The notes: generated from the sequence alone by a model not told the origin. A stretch of 38,597 bases of DNA from an uncultured Aureispira sp. (GCA_905480485.1 CAJQQM010000029.1:1-38597), one strand, 5' to 3'; positions 17,366-28,100 are shown, counted from the first letter of the stretch. Made by a program: numbers and translations.

Positions 17366-18628
17366 TTATTGACGGCCTTGCCTGCGCTTGCGGGCCTTGC
17401 CTGCCACCTGCGATTTTCCGATACCCAACAAAAAGCGTTTCGACAAAGGTCCTAAATTTCCTTTTTTACTCCCTTTTCGGAAGCTATCGAAAAACATTTT
17501 AGCATGCATTACTGCAAACATAGCGCAATCGTTGTGGCCCAAATCTTTATTGACGTGTTTTAGACGAACCTGCTTCGCCCCATTTTCTTTCATGGTTTGA
17601 TGTGCAACTAAGGCATTTTCATAATTTACCTGTTCATCGGCTTTACAATAACATAAAAGCATAGGGCTTTCTGGTTTCCAGTCGTGTACAGAATTTTCGC
17701 GTAATGCTTTTTTAAACGGAAAATCATCATTTTCTAGGTATTGTTGAACCACTTCGGGACGAACAACATCTTTAGGAACACTTGGTATAAGACGATTGAT
17801 ATGGTTCATCGAATGCAAACCCTTGTACAAGGGCGGCAAAATAGAATCGTAAGGGTGTTTAAATACTTCTGAAACGTGATTGTAAAAATTATACACTTCA
17901 TGAAAGGAAAAAAACAGATAGGGTAAATAACCAGGATGTGAGTATTCTTCAAACATGGTTTTTTCTTGGACCCCTGCCAAATCATAGGCCCCGGACATAG
18001 GTGCTGAAGCAGTTATTTTAAATTCGTTTGCATGATTTTCCTGGACAGTTTTGTGAAAGCCCATAGCAGCATGTCCACCTTGTGAATAACCTGTCGAGAA
18101 GAGTAAGTCATTTTGTTTGACAGCAAGTTTCAGATTCAACTCTTTTATAGCCCTCAACATATCCATAGAAGCAGCAGCCTGCGTAGGTACATGGTGATAT
18201 AAATGTTTTTTTTCACCTTTCCCCAAACCAATATAATCTGGTCTAGCGACCAAATAGCCATCCGCAGCAAAACCAATGCAAATAGCTTGTTCTCCGCCCA
18301 TTTTTACTTGACGTTCTACCTTAATCTGTGTTCCATGATGGTAACAAACCATCGGCATCGGGACCATTTCTTGTACTTTTTTGTCAACTGGCACAAAATA
18401 CAAACCCGAAGCTTTGACGGGGGTACCATCGTGCCAACTACTTAGGTAGATGATTTCATACACATCAATATCAAAACGAACAGGGGCAATCATTTCTGGA
18501 ACGCCTTGTTCTTTCCATTGTTGCTGCAACACTTCTTTAGGCCAAGTTTTGACTAATTCGTAGCTTATTAATTTGTTCTGCGCTTGTGTAAGGGTTGTTA
18601 ACAATAAAAAAAACAGGGAAAGACGCAT
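17366..18628 (-). CDS. Secreted alpha/beta hydrolase (lipase/esterase-like)
   Basis: A 420-residue exported serine hydrolase. Signal peptide: residues 1-16 (LSLFFLLLTTLTQAQ). The nucleophile elbow is GYSQGGHAAMG (Ser around 184), the likely acid is the Asp in KADEQVNYENA (around 327), and the likely His is in DLGHNDCAMF (around 358), giving a full Ser-Asp-His triad. An oxyanion-side block CYHHGTQ is also present. It resembles the secreted-lipase (LIP-like) branch of alpha/beta hydrolases; substrate unknown. The last dozen residues (GKARKRRQGRQ) are strongly basic and come from a GC-rich repeat unlike the rest of the gene. The start is the ATG at 18628. The promoter probably lies in the palindrome-rich spacer beyond. 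Confidence 0.85.
   Translation of the reverse strand: MRLSLFFLLLTTLTQAQNKLISYELVKTWPKEVLQQQWKEQGVPEMIAPVRFDIDVYEIIYLSSWHDGTPVKASGLYFVPVDKKVQEMVPMPMVCYHHGTQIKVERQVKMGGEQAICIGFAADGYLVARPDYIGLGKGEKKHLYHHVPTQAAASMDMLRAIKELNLKLAVKQNDLLFSTGYSQGGHAAMGFHKTVQENHANEFKITASAPMSGAYDLAGVQEKTMFEEYSHPGYLPYLFFSFHEVYNFYNHVSEVFKHPYDSILPPLYKGLHSMNHINRLIPSVPKDVVRPEVVQQYLENDDFPFKKALRENSVHDWKPESPMLLCYCKADEQVNYENALVAHQTMKENGAKQVRLKHVNKDLGHNDCAMFAVMHAKMFFDSFRKGSKKGNLGPLSKRFLLGIGKSQVAGKARKRRQGRQ
17374..17404. repeat. GC-rich direct repeat in the hydrolase 3' end
   Basis: GGCCTTGCCTGC occurs at 17374-17385 and again at 17393-17404. The stretch is far richer in G and C than the surrounding AT-rich sequence and codes for the basic C-terminal tail of the hydrolase on the minus strand. 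Confidence 0.7.
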
Positions 18629-19079
18629 GATTTGAAATTGATTTAGTGATTTATAAAAATTATGTAATTAGCTCAAAACAAATTCTATTCCACCTACGTA
18701 GAAAGTATACTTTAAATAAAAATTAATTTGCCAAGATAATAACGCAACCAATAACAATTTTAAAATTATACTTACAACGCGTTATTTTAAAAAACGGATT
18801 TCACTATTTCACTGATTGTTTATTAATAAACGTTGGGGAACAAATACATAGATTTAGTTCTAAATACAATCTAACAAAAGCTTCAATTATTCTTTAATTT
18901 TCTATCTTATAAGATGCCAATTCAATTGCTTCAATCCTATATTCAACTCTTTAAAAACTTCTAACTTGAAAATAATATATACATCCAAAAGGAGAATTAA
19001 ATTTTAGAAAGTAGACTAGAATTTAGCTACCTTGTCTGGATAATTATCGCACTTTCTGTCAAGCCAACAACAAGTATTC
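18629..19079. other. Divergent, palindrome-rich intergenic region (hydrolase / Dna2-like gene)
   Basis: A 451-base AT-rich spacer with no coding frame. It holds perfect palindromes: AATTTTAAAATT (18756-18767), AACGCGTT (18776-18783) and GTTTATTAATAAAC (18818-18831). The last is 14 bases and operator-like. No exact TAnnTTTG element was found on the plus strand; TACCTTGT at about 19028 is a near match. Confidence 0.5.
18818..18831. promoter_or_regulatory. 14-base perfect palindrome, possible operator
   Basis: GTTTATTAATAAAC equals its own reverse complement and lies between two divergent genes, a usual place for a repressor or activator dimer site. In such AT-rich DNA a chance palindrome is possible. 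Confidence 0.3.
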
Positions 19080-22000
19080 ATGAAAAACCCCGGATTAGCA
19101 CATGTTCTATACAGTGCCCTATTTAAATTGCATCATACAGAAGCTACCAATGACGAAAGAACCATAGAATTAAGCCGCTTACTCAACAAACTTTTTGTAG
19201 AATTAACGAATAGCGAAAATATTAAGTTTACCACTATGTTTGCCCGTATTGCTTATTTGTGCCATCAAATGAACATAGGCAAAGCACAGCAGTGGCGCAT
19301 ACATCGCTTGCGGAAACGTGCCCGTATTGCTTTACACAGCCCGAATGAATTAAGTGATTCCGATTATTTATCGAGTCTCAAAACAGTTTGCTACGGAATT
19401 GCCGCTTTGTGCCAGACTACAGTGCCTGAACGTCTTAAAATACTGCTGCCAAGCAAAGAAGAAACTCCAGAAAGACCTTTGCTAAAAGTAGCCCAAAAAA
19501 TAGATATCTTAAGAGTTTTGTTGGTAGACATTATGGTCGATAAGGAATTTTTGGTTTGTAAACCCGAAAATAATCCCAGTCAAACTATTTATGTAAAATA
19601 TAATGTCACCGCCTTCAATGAGCAATTCAATGCTACCATCAATTTGCTAAAAACCTATTTTGCCGGTACCGCAAGTCTGCATCTTATCGATATTATCGTT
19701 AACGACAAAGGTGTTTACTACGCTAGACAGATAGTGATAGAACCCGATTTTATGGTAGATGTTAGTGCCATTTCTGAATGTTTCCAGAGTTTTGGCACCT
19801 CTTCAATTTTGTACACCATCAAAAAATTTCTACCCTTTCAACAATCAATACCCCTTATGTTAGGGAATATTGCTAATTTCTTTTTGGATGAATTAATGAG
19901 CCAACCTGAAGTGACCTTTAAAGCTACTTTTCCAAAGGTATTTGCGCTCAACCCCCTAGCATTCGTCAGCATGAGTGACCGGGACATAAAAACCATACAA
20001 CAAAAAAGTCAAAAACATTTTAGTACCCTAAAGGCTACCGTTCTAAAAACCTTGGAAGATAATGCAATAGAAGTAAAGGATTGTTACCTAGAACCTTCCT
20101 TTTTCTCAGAGAAGTACGGTATTCAAGGCCGACTAGATATTTGGTACAAAGATCCTAAAACCAAAGAAGCTGCAATTGTAGAATTAAAAAGTGGAAAACC
20201 TTATGCGCCCAATCGTTTCGGTTTGAGCCAAAGTCATTATACACAAACTATTTTGTACGATTTACTCGTTCGGTCGGCTTTTGGTCAGGCGGTAGACCCC
20301 AAAATGTATATTTTATACTCTGTTTTAGATGTTGACCAACTCAAATATGCCCCTCCTCTAAAAGTGCAACAAGACGAAGCAATTAAATTAAGAAATGCTA
20401 TAATCGGTGTAGAAAAAAAGTTGGCTGACTTGGATACTCAAAACCTTATCCACCCTACTTTTTTAGATCAAATAAACGCCGATTCACTTCCAAAAGCACG
20501 TGGATTTACGGCCTCAGACTTATCCTCCTTTGCACAAACCCTAAAATCTGCATCAAGTCTCGAGCGTTTATACTTTTTGAGTTTTGTTAGTTTTACAGCT
20601 AGAGAACATCAACTTTCAAAGACAGGAGTCGCAGGCAAAAATAATGTAAACGGCTTAGCCGCTTTGTGGTTAAATAGCCTAGAAGACAAAGAAGCTTCCT
20701 TTGAGGTTTTGGCCTTTTTGAAAGTTAAAACAAATCAATGCAGCGAGGATGACCCCAAAATAATCTTTGACCGCAGTGAAAAAACCAACCCTTTGGCTAA
20801 TTTCAGGCAAGGTGATATTGTTGTTTTTTATCCTTACTTAAAATCAGGAGACAATGCCCTTACCAATCAAATGTTTAAAGGGTCTATTACGGCTATTGAC
20901 AATCAACAGGTAGAAGTGCGGTTGTATTACAAACAATTCAACGACCAATTGTTTACACAAGACTATTATTGGCATGTCGAACGCGACATGATGGATAGTA
21001 GTTATCGTACACAATATCGATCTCTTTTTGAATTTTTAAACGCCGATGCCACGCACAAAAACCGTTTACTTTGTCAGACAGCCCCCGAACAAAGTGCTCC
21101 TCAAAAACTTTCTTTTAGCAATCCTAACTTGAGTAGCGAGCAGCAAAAGGTCTTACAAAAAGCCTTGAGTAGCCATGATTATTTTTTGCTTGTTGGCCCT
21201 CCAGGTACCGGCAAGACTAAATTCATGTTGGCTGAGATGGTGCATTATCTATTAAATCACAGCTCAGAGCAAATCCTATTAATGGCCTATACCAATCGAG
21301 CCGTAGATGAAATTTGCGAAGCGATTCACGAATTTGCGGCTGATGATTTTATCAGAATCGGTTCGAGCCAATCGTGCGCACCTGCTTATCATGCTCAATT
21401 ATTCACCCAAAAGACAGCCGCGACCAAAACCAGAATCGGGCTTCAAAAAATTATTCAAGAACACCGCATATTCGTTTCCACGATAGCCTCTATGATAAAT
21501 AAGCCAAGCTTACTTAAAATGAAAAAGTTTGACACAGCGATTATAGACGAAGCTTCTCAAATTTTAGAGCCCATGCTTGTAGGCATGTTACCTAATTTCA
21601 AGCGCTTTGTTTTGGTAGGCGACCACAAACAACTTCCAGCAGTAGTTTTACAAGACAAAGAAAAATCAGCGGTTAAAGAAGCCGATTTGCAAGCAATAGG
21701 TTTAAAAAACCGACGCAACTCACTCTTTGAACGGCTGTATGAACAGGCCGAGAAAAATCAATGGCATTGGGCTTACGACCGTTTGTCGCATCAAGGCAGA
21801 ATGCATGAAGATATATGCCAATTTCCAAGTCATTTTTTTTATGACAAAAAATTAGGCTTATTGCCTCAAGAAGTACGAATTGGAGCTTGGCAACGGGCTG
21901 CGCTTGATTATGACATAGCGTCGATCAAAGACAGCCTTAGTTTGCAACTAGCTCAATCTAGGGTCTTATTTTTTGATTGCCCTGCCAATCGATTCCGCAA

Positions 22001-22439
22001 CCCCAAAACCAATTTGCAGGAAGCAGAAATGATTGGGAAAATAATGGCTTGCTTTGAAGAGATCTACCGAGCGAATGGTCAAATTTTAAGCCCGGAATCT
22101 GTAGGTGTCATCACCCCCTTTCGTGCACAAATTGCACAAATTAGGGCCACCCTTAGCCTATACCAAAAAAGGTACGAAGCTTGCACCATCGATACCGTTG
22201 AACGCTATCAAGGAGGTGCTAGAGATATCATTCTAATTTCTGTTTGCCTTAACAATAGTTTTCAGCTCGATAGTCTGATATCGCTCTCAGATGACGAGAC
22301 CGTTGATAGAAAGCTCAATGTAGCACTCACTCGTGCACGCAAACATTTAGTTTTGGTAGGAAATGAAGCACTAATGCGGCAAGACAAACGCTACAATCTA
22401 CTAATCGATTGGATTCAAAATAAGCAAAATAAAGCATAG
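19080..22439 (+). CDS. Dna2-like nuclease-helicase (PD-(D/E)XK nuclease plus SF1 helicase)
   Basis: A 1,119-residue two-enzyme protein. The nuclease part (about 335-400) reads GIQGRLDIWY, VELKSGKPYAP, and then HYTQTILYDLLV, i.e. the D, ExK and QxxxY motifs of Dna2/Cas4-type PD-(D/E)XK nucleases. I see no obvious four-cysteine iron-sulfur site. The helicase part (about 690-1110) is superfamily 1: Walker A GPPGTGKTK (about 705), Walker B AIIDEASQI (about 821), motif III VLVGDHKQLPA, motif V TVERYQGGARD and motif VI NVALTRARKHL. This domain order fits Dna2-type replication/repair proteins that process 5' flaps or DNA ends. The N-terminal 330 residues are not recognised. The PhoD-like gene follows after 24 bases. 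Confidence 0.88.
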   Translation: MKNPGLAHVLYSALFKLHHTEATNDERTIELSRLLNKLFVELTNSENIKFTTMFARIAYLCHQMNIGKAQQWRIHRLRKRARIALHSPNELSDSDYLSSLKTVCYGIAALCQTTVPERLKILLPSKEETPERPLLKVAQKIDILRVLLVDIMVDKEFLVCKPENNPSQTIYVKYNVTAFNEQFNATINLLKTYFAGTASLHLIDIIVNDKGVYYARQIVIEPDFMVDVSAISECFQSFGTSSILYTIKKFLPFQQSIPLMLGNIANFFLDELMSQPEVTFKATFPKVFALNPLAFVSMSDRDIKTIQQKSQKHFSTLKATVLKTLEDNAIEVKDCYLEPSFFSEKYGIQGRLDIWYKDPKTKEAAIVELKSGKPYAPNRFGLSQSHYTQTILYDLLVRSAFGQAVDPKMYILYSVLDVDQLKYAPPLKVQQDEAIKLRNAIIGVEKKLADLDTQNLIHPTFLDQINADSLPKARGFTASDLSSFAQTLKSASSLERLYFLSFVSFTAREHQLSKTGVAGKNNVNGLAALWLNSLEDKEASFEVLAFLKVKTNQCSEDDPKIIFDRSEKTNPLANFRQGDIVVFYPYLKSGDNALTNQMFKGSITAIDNQQVEVRLYYKQFNDQLFTQDYYWHVERDMMDSSYRTQYRSLFEFLNADATHKNRLLCQTAPEQSAPQKLSFSNPNLSSEQQKVLQKALSSHDYFLLVGPPGTGKTKFMLAEMVHYLLNHSSEQILLMAYTNRAVDEICEAIHEFAADDFIRIGSSQSCAPAYHAQLFTQKTAATKTRIGLQKIIQEHRIFVSTIASMINKPSLLKMKKFDTAIIDEASQILEPMLVGMLPNFKRFVLVGDHKQLPAVVLQDKEKSAVKEADLQAIGLKNRRNSLFERLYEQAEKNQWHWAYDRLSHQGRMHEDICQFPSHFFYDKKLGLLPQEVRIGAWQRAALDYDIASIKDSLSLQLAQSRVLFFDCPANRFRNPKTNLQEAEMIGKIMACFEEIYRANGQILSPESVGVITPFRAQIAQIRATLSLYQKRYEACTIDTVERYQGGARDIILISVCLNNSFQLDSLISLSDDETVDRKLNVALTRARKHLVLVGNEALMRQDKRYNLLIDWIQNKQNKA

Positions 22440-22463
22440 GTTTTCTTATCAATAAATCATACT

Positions 22464-23528
22464 ATGAAATCCATTATATACCTTTCAATTTTATGTTGTA
22501 CTTGTTGGTTTTGGGCTTGCATAAGCAACAACACAACGAACCTTTCAGCGACTAAAGTCAAAAAAAAATCGTATACCATCGCCATTGGTTCTTGTAGTAA
22601 ACAAACTAAAAATCAAAAGATTTTAGATACGGTACTCTTATATCAACCCGACTTGTTTATTTATTTGGGCGACAATATCTATGGTGATACAAGAGACATG
22701 TCTGTATTGAAAAAAAAATACCAAAAGCTGGCCGATAAGCCAGAATTTCAACGCCTACGCCAAAACACTAAAATTTTGGCAACTTGGGATGACCATGATT
22801 ATGGTGAAAATGATGCTGGAAAAGAATATCCCTTCAAGAAAGAATCCAAAGAAATATTTTTAGATTTTTGGAACGAATCCAAAGATTCGGAACGGCGACA
22901 ACATCCCGGCATCTACTACAGTGAAATCATTGACATCGAATCCTTCCAACTTCAAATTATTTTGTTGGACACCCGCAGTTTTCGCGACGGACTCATTCCT
23001 CGAAATGATAGCAGCGCCTTTAAAAATGACTATCGACCTAATCCTTCACCCGACTCAAGCTTTTTGGGGGCGGCACAGTGGAAATGGCTGGAAACAAAAC
23101 TAAAGCTAAAAGCGGACCTTAGAATTATTGCCTCAAGCAATCAATTTGCGCACGAATATAATGGTTGGGAATCTTGGACAAACGTTCCTCATGAACGACA
23201 AAAAATGCTTCGTTTAATCGAGACAACAAAAGCGGAAGGCGTTGTTTTCATTTCCGGTGATGTTCATTGGGGAGAATTATCCAAACTAGCAGCAACCGCC
23301 AATCGCTACCCTATTTACGACCTTACTTCGAGTGGCTTGACCCAAAACTGGGATAGTACCGAACCCAATAGGAATAGACTTGGCTCGGTTGTCCGTAAAA
23401 ATAATTTTGGCATTATTGAAATCACTACTGCAGCTAAGACGCTGCTAGATTTCAAATTAATTAACAAACACAATGAAATTGCCCTGCATCACCGTGTTCC
23501 GTTAAATGATTTAAAATTTAAAAATTAA
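22464..23528 (+). CDS. PhoD-like alkaline phosphatase family protein
   Basis: A 354-residue metallophosphatase of the PhoD type, which hydrolyses phosphomono- or diesters outside the cytoplasm. Metal-binding motifs are visible: AIGSCSKQT (around 42-50), YLGDNIYGD (around 71-79, metal Asp and Asn), WDDHDYGENDAG (around 111-122), SSNQFAHEY, and ISGDVHWGEL (around 268). The N-terminus (LSILCCTCWFWACISN) is a signal sequence; the cysteine in WACIS could be a lipoprotein site, though the lipobox is atypical. It starts 24 bases after the helicase-nuclease gene and is probably co-transcribed, but no functional link is obvious. Substrate unknown. Confidence 0.88.
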   Translation: MKSIIYLSILCCTCWFWACISNNTTNLSATKVKKKSYTIAIGSCSKQTKNQKILDTVLLYQPDLFIYLGDNIYGDTRDMSVLKKKYQKLADKPEFQRLRQNTKILATWDDHDYGENDAGKEYPFKKESKEIFLDFWNESKDSERRQHPGIYYSEIIDIESFQLQIILLDTRSFRDGLIPRNDSSAFKNDYRPNPSPDSSFLGAAQWKWLETKLKLKADLRIIASSNQFAHEYNGWESWTNVPHERQKMLRLIETTKAEGVVFISGDVHWGELSKLAATANRYPIYDLTSSGLTQNWDSTEPNRNRLGSVVRKNNFGIIEITTAAKTLLDFKLINKHNEIALHHRVPLNDLKFKN

Positions 23529-23630
23529 GTAAGAAGGCAGCTCATATCTACTTTGAAGATTCAGTAATTTAGCGTACATTAGGCACATTCAACCCTATCG
23601 AATTGCATTCATTCATCAAATTACTTTTTT

Positions 23631-24989
23631 ATGAAATTTGCGCACAGCACACTTGTAAGCAATGATTGGCAAAGCTTAGCGGCTTTCTATATTCAAGTTT
23701 TGAACTGCAAAATGGTTTTGCCCAAGAGACAGTTTAAAGGGCCGTGGCTTTCTATGGGAACAGGGCTTGATAAAGCAGCACTGAAAGGAGCCCACTTACG
23801 GTTGCCAGGCTACGAGAAAGAAGGCCCTACACTCCTAATTATCCAATTTGAAATCATGAAAAAAAAGGCAGCTGCCAGCGCTAATCGCATAGGATGGAAT
23901 GCCTTGTCGTTTGAAGTGGAAGACATACAGAAAACTACAGATAAAGCCTTAAAATTTGGCGCAAAAATGCAGGGTGAAATGAGTCGTCATTATATCGAAG
24001 ACCTAGGGCTATTGCACTTTGTGTATTTGCAAGACCCTGAAGGAAACTTGATTGAACTGCAACAAATAGAGGCAACCGCTACAAACCCAGACAAAACTGA
24101 ATCGGTTAAAACAAGCAAAGAAAACCCAGCAAAACTATCGGAAGCTGCAAAACGTTTGGCCAAAAAGACCAAGAAACCTGTATCTAAACGAGAACTACTA
24201 GAGGAATTGCACAACGACCTTGATGAATCATCTAAAGCGCTAAAAGAAGCAAAAGATACGATTAAAGCCTCTAAGGAAACCTTAAATAAAAAAAACACCT
24301 TACAAGAACCACCCCTTTCGACAAAAGAAAAAGCCTATCTAGATGATTTTTTGGCAGGTAAAAAAACAAAAGCAACGCTTTTGAAAGAACTAAAAGAAGA
24401 AATGGAACAAGATAAATCGACCACTGTTGAGGGTGCTGAAACAAATACCCCTTCCATTAAGAAGATTATCAAAACAAATACTGCTAAAACAAAGGCGCCC
24501 TTGCAAGGTTTGAAAAAAGCTGCAAAGCAGCCTGCAAGCTTGACCGTTGAAATCAAAAAAGGCGCACAGGTTTCAACCCTTGACCTTTCCTCTCTAAAAC
24601 TCGACTTAGCCCCAGATATTTTAGCTGCTAATTTAAGAGCGATTACTACCTTGGCTAGACCCGATGATTATCAATATCTTTTTATTGAGTGGGTTGGTAA
24701 GATATACAAAGCAGATTTGGTGCCCCTCGTCAAGTTTTTTGACCCGGACAAAAATAAAGCGTCTCAAGAGGCAGCCTGGGCAATCAAAGATCGATTGAGG
24801 GATAGCTTACGGCATCTATTGGGCCGTTGTTCTACCGACAGAACACTGCTTGAAGACTTGCATCTCAATTCGATTGACAAGAACATTGATGATTTTATTC
24901 TGAGCTACAAAAGCTATTTGACTATTGTAGAAATGGCAGAAAAAAAGGGCGCTGAATTTATACGGATTAGCTATAGCCCCCACCGCTAA
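23631..24989 (+). CDS. VOC (glyoxalase-like) domain fused to lysine-rich linker and unknown C-terminal domain
   Basis: A 452-residue three-part protein. Residues 1-143 form a vicinal-oxygen-chelate domain (MKFAHSTLVSNDWQSLAAFY, then FEVEDIQKTTDKALKFGAK, then DPEGNLIELQQ); His and Glu positions suitable for metal binding are present. Residues about 145-310 are a Lys/Ala/Glu-rich, probably helical or disordered linker. Residues about 310-452 form a separate folded domain (KLDLAPDILAANLRAI through RISYSPHR) that I cannot assign. VOC enzymes include glyoxalases, dioxygenases and resistance proteins; the reaction here is unknown. The gene is 102 bases after the PhoD-like gene, same strand. Confidence 0.75.
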   Translation: MKFAHSTLVSNDWQSLAAFYIQVLNCKMVLPKRQFKGPWLSMGTGLDKAALKGAHLRLPGYEKEGPTLLIIQFEIMKKKAAASANRIGWNALSFEVEDIQKTTDKALKFGAKMQGEMSRHYIEDLGLLHFVYLQDPEGNLIELQQIEATATNPDKTESVKTSKENPAKLSEAAKRLAKKTKKPVSKRELLEELHNDLDESSKALKEAKDTIKASKETLNKKNTLQEPPLSTKEKAYLDDFLAGKKTKATLLKELKEEMEQDKSTTVEGAETNTPSIKKIIKTNTAKTKAPLQGLKKAAKQPASLTVEIKKGAQVSTLDLSSLKLDLAPDILAANLRAITTLARPDDYQYLFIEWVGKIYKADLVPLVKFFDPDKNKASQEAAWAIKDRLRDSLRHLLGRCSTDRTLLEDLHLNSIDKNIDDFILSYKSYLTIVEMAEKKGAEFIRISYSPHR

Positions 24990-25036
24990 AACATTCCCAA
25001 GCCTTTGTTTAATTATAATCTGTGCTCGCGTCGCTA

Positions 25037-25070
25037 TTTTTCAGTATTCAACTAAAAAATCGTACCTTTG
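25037..25070 (+). promoter_or_regulatory. Promoter for icmF
   Basis: TACCTTTG (25063-25070) exactly matches the Bacteroidota -7 element. The upstream TTTTTC (25037-25042), 20 bases away, is a reasonable -33 element. Transcription would start about 70 bases before the gene. Confidence 0.65.
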
Positions 25071-25148
25071 TGCAGCCCAAGTATGTGCTACTTGCATGAT
25101 TTTTATTTGATCACTGTAGAATTAAAATAATTCACAAAATTACACAGC

Positions 25149-28100
25149 ATGGAACAAACAATGCCCTATCAAGCAAAAAACAAAATTAGAATCGTTACTG
25201 CAGCTTCATTATTTGATGGTCACGATGCTGCAATCAATATCATGCGTCGTATTATGCAACGCTCGGGTGCTGAAATTATTCATTTGGGCCACAACCGATC
25301 GGTGCAAGAAATTGTTGATACTGCCATTCAAGAAGATGTGCAGGGTATTGCGATTACCTCCTATCAAGGTGGTCACAACGAATTTTTTAAATACATGCTC
25401 GATTTGCTTAAAGAAAAAGGAGCTGGACACATCAAAATATTTGGAGGCGGAGGCGGTACTATTTTACCCTCTGAAATAGAGGTTTTGCACGACTATGGGA
25501 TTACGCGTATTTATTCGCCGGACGATGGTCGTTCGATGGGCTTGCAAGGAATGATCAATGATTTGCTAAGCCAATGTGATTTCCCAACAGGTCAGCATAT
25601 TAACGGGGAGTTATCGACCTTCAAAAAGAAAAATAAATATGCTATTGCTCGCCTAATCTCAGCGGCAGAAAACACCGGTGAAAAAGCAGATGCATGGCTG
25701 GAACAAATAAGAACTCAAGTCCCTGACAAAAAAGTACCGGTATTAGGCATCACTGGAACAGGTGGCTCGGGTAAATCAAGCTTAGTAGATGAATTAGTTC
25801 GTCGTTTTTTAATCGACTTTGAGGATAAAACAATCGCGGTTATTTCGGTTGATCCATCCAAGAGGAAGACGGGTGGTGCCTTATTAGGAGATAGAATTAG
25901 AATGAATGCTATTCGTAACCCTAGAGTCTACATGCGATCTTTAGCAACAAGGCAATCTAACCTTTCTGTATCAAAATACATAGCTGATGCTGTAGATATC
26001 CTCAAGGCGGCTGCTTATGATTTAATTATTCTCGAAACATCAGGTATTGGGCAATCCGATACGGCAATTACCGACTTTTCGGATGCGTCCTTGTACGTTA
26101 TGACGCCCGAATACGGCGCAGCATCTCAGCTTGAAAAAATAGACATGTTAGATTTTGCCGATGTTATAGCCTTAAATAAATTTGACAAAAGAGGGGCTTT
26201 AGATGCTCTTAGAGATGTAAAGAAACAGTACAGACGTAATCATAATTTATGGGATATTAACGATGAAGCTATCCCTGTTTACGGTACTATTGCCAGTCAA
26301 TTTAACGATCCTGGCATGAATCAGCTTTATGTGAAGATTATTAAAACCATACAGCAACGTACTCATGTAGCCCTTGATTCTTCTTTTAATTTAACGGAGG
26401 GCATGAGTGAAAAAATCTATATTATTCCACCAAAACGTACCCGTTATTTATCAGAAATAGCCGAATCGATTCGTAATTACAACCAAAAATCGGCAAATCA
26501 AGCATCTATTGCTGGAAAATTATATGGCATCAAACAGACAATAGCTGTTCTCGAGCAACAAGGGGTCTCTGATGAAAAAGTACTGCAGGCCGTCCAAAAA
26601 GCGTATGAGGAACTAGAGTTAAGCCTTGACGGACAAAACAAAAAAATATTAGCCAATTGGGCTGAAAAAGTAAAAGCTTATGCTGCAGACGAATATATTT
26701 ACACGGTAAGAAATCGGGAAATTAGAGTACCTACCTATACCACTTCTCTATCTCATACACGTATACCAAGGGTTTCTCTACCTAGTTTTCAAAGTTGGGG
26801 CGAAATCCTAAAGTGGGTTTTACAAGAGAATGTACCTGGAGAATACCCTTTTACTGCTGGTGTTTTTCCCTTCAAAAGAAAAGGAGAAGATCCGACTCGT
26901 ATGTTTGCAGGAGAAGGTAACCCGGAACGAACCAATCGACGCTTTCATTATGTATCTCAAGATATGCCTGCCCATCGTTTGTCTACTGCTTTCGATAGTG
27001 TAACGCTGTATGGAGACGACCCCGATCATCGACCTGACATTTATGGAAAGGTTGGAAACTCAGGTGTCAATATTTGTTGTTTGGACGATGCCAAAAAACT
27101 TTATTCTGGATTTGACCTTTGTGCGGCCACTACCTCCGTATCGATGACGATCAATGGCCCCGCTGCTGCCATGTGTGCTTTTTTTATGAATGCGGCCATT
27201 GACCAACAATGTGAAATCTACATCAAAGAAAATGGGTTAGAACATCTGGTCGAGGCTAAAAAGAAAGAAAAATACGATGACAAAGGATTGCAGCGACCCA
27301 ACTATATCGGTGCGCTACCTCAGGGGAACACAGGGTTAGGATTGCTATTGCTTGGCCTAACCGGTGACGAGGTACTTGATCCGCAGGTATATGCTGAATT
27401 AAAACAAAAGGCCCTTTCTTCTGCTAGAGGAACGGTGCAGGCAGATATCCTAAAAGAAGATCAGGCGCAGAATACTTGTATTTTTTCTACTGAATTTTCG
27501 TTGCGGTTGATGGGTGATGTACAACAATATTTTATCGATCATAATGTGCGTAACTTTTATTCTGTTTCTATATCGGGCTACCACATAGCAGAAGCCGGGG
27601 CCAATCCGATATCCCAACTTGCTTTTACCCTTGCTAATGGTTTTACCTTTGTGGAATATTATTTATCTAGAGGAATGGACATCAATAAATTTGGGCCAAA
27701 CCTATCCTTTTTCTTTTCGAATGGTGTCGACCCTGAATATGCGGTAATTGGACGTGTAGCGCGAAGAATCTGGGCAAAGGCGATGAAAGAAAAATATGGA
27801 GCTAGCGAACGCGCCCAAAAGCTCAAATATCATATTCAAACATCCGGACGATCTTTGCACGCTCAAGAAATATCCTTCAATGACATCCGAACAACCTTAC
27901 AGGCACTGTATGCTATCTACGACAATTGCAACTCTTTGCACACCAATGCTTACGATGAAGCGATAACAACACCGACGGAAGAATCGGTACGTAGGGCTAT
28001 GGCTATTCAGATGATTATTAACCACGAATTTGGCTTGGCTAAAAATGAAAACCCTATGCAAGGGTCTTTTATCACTGAAACATTAACTGATTTGGTCGAA

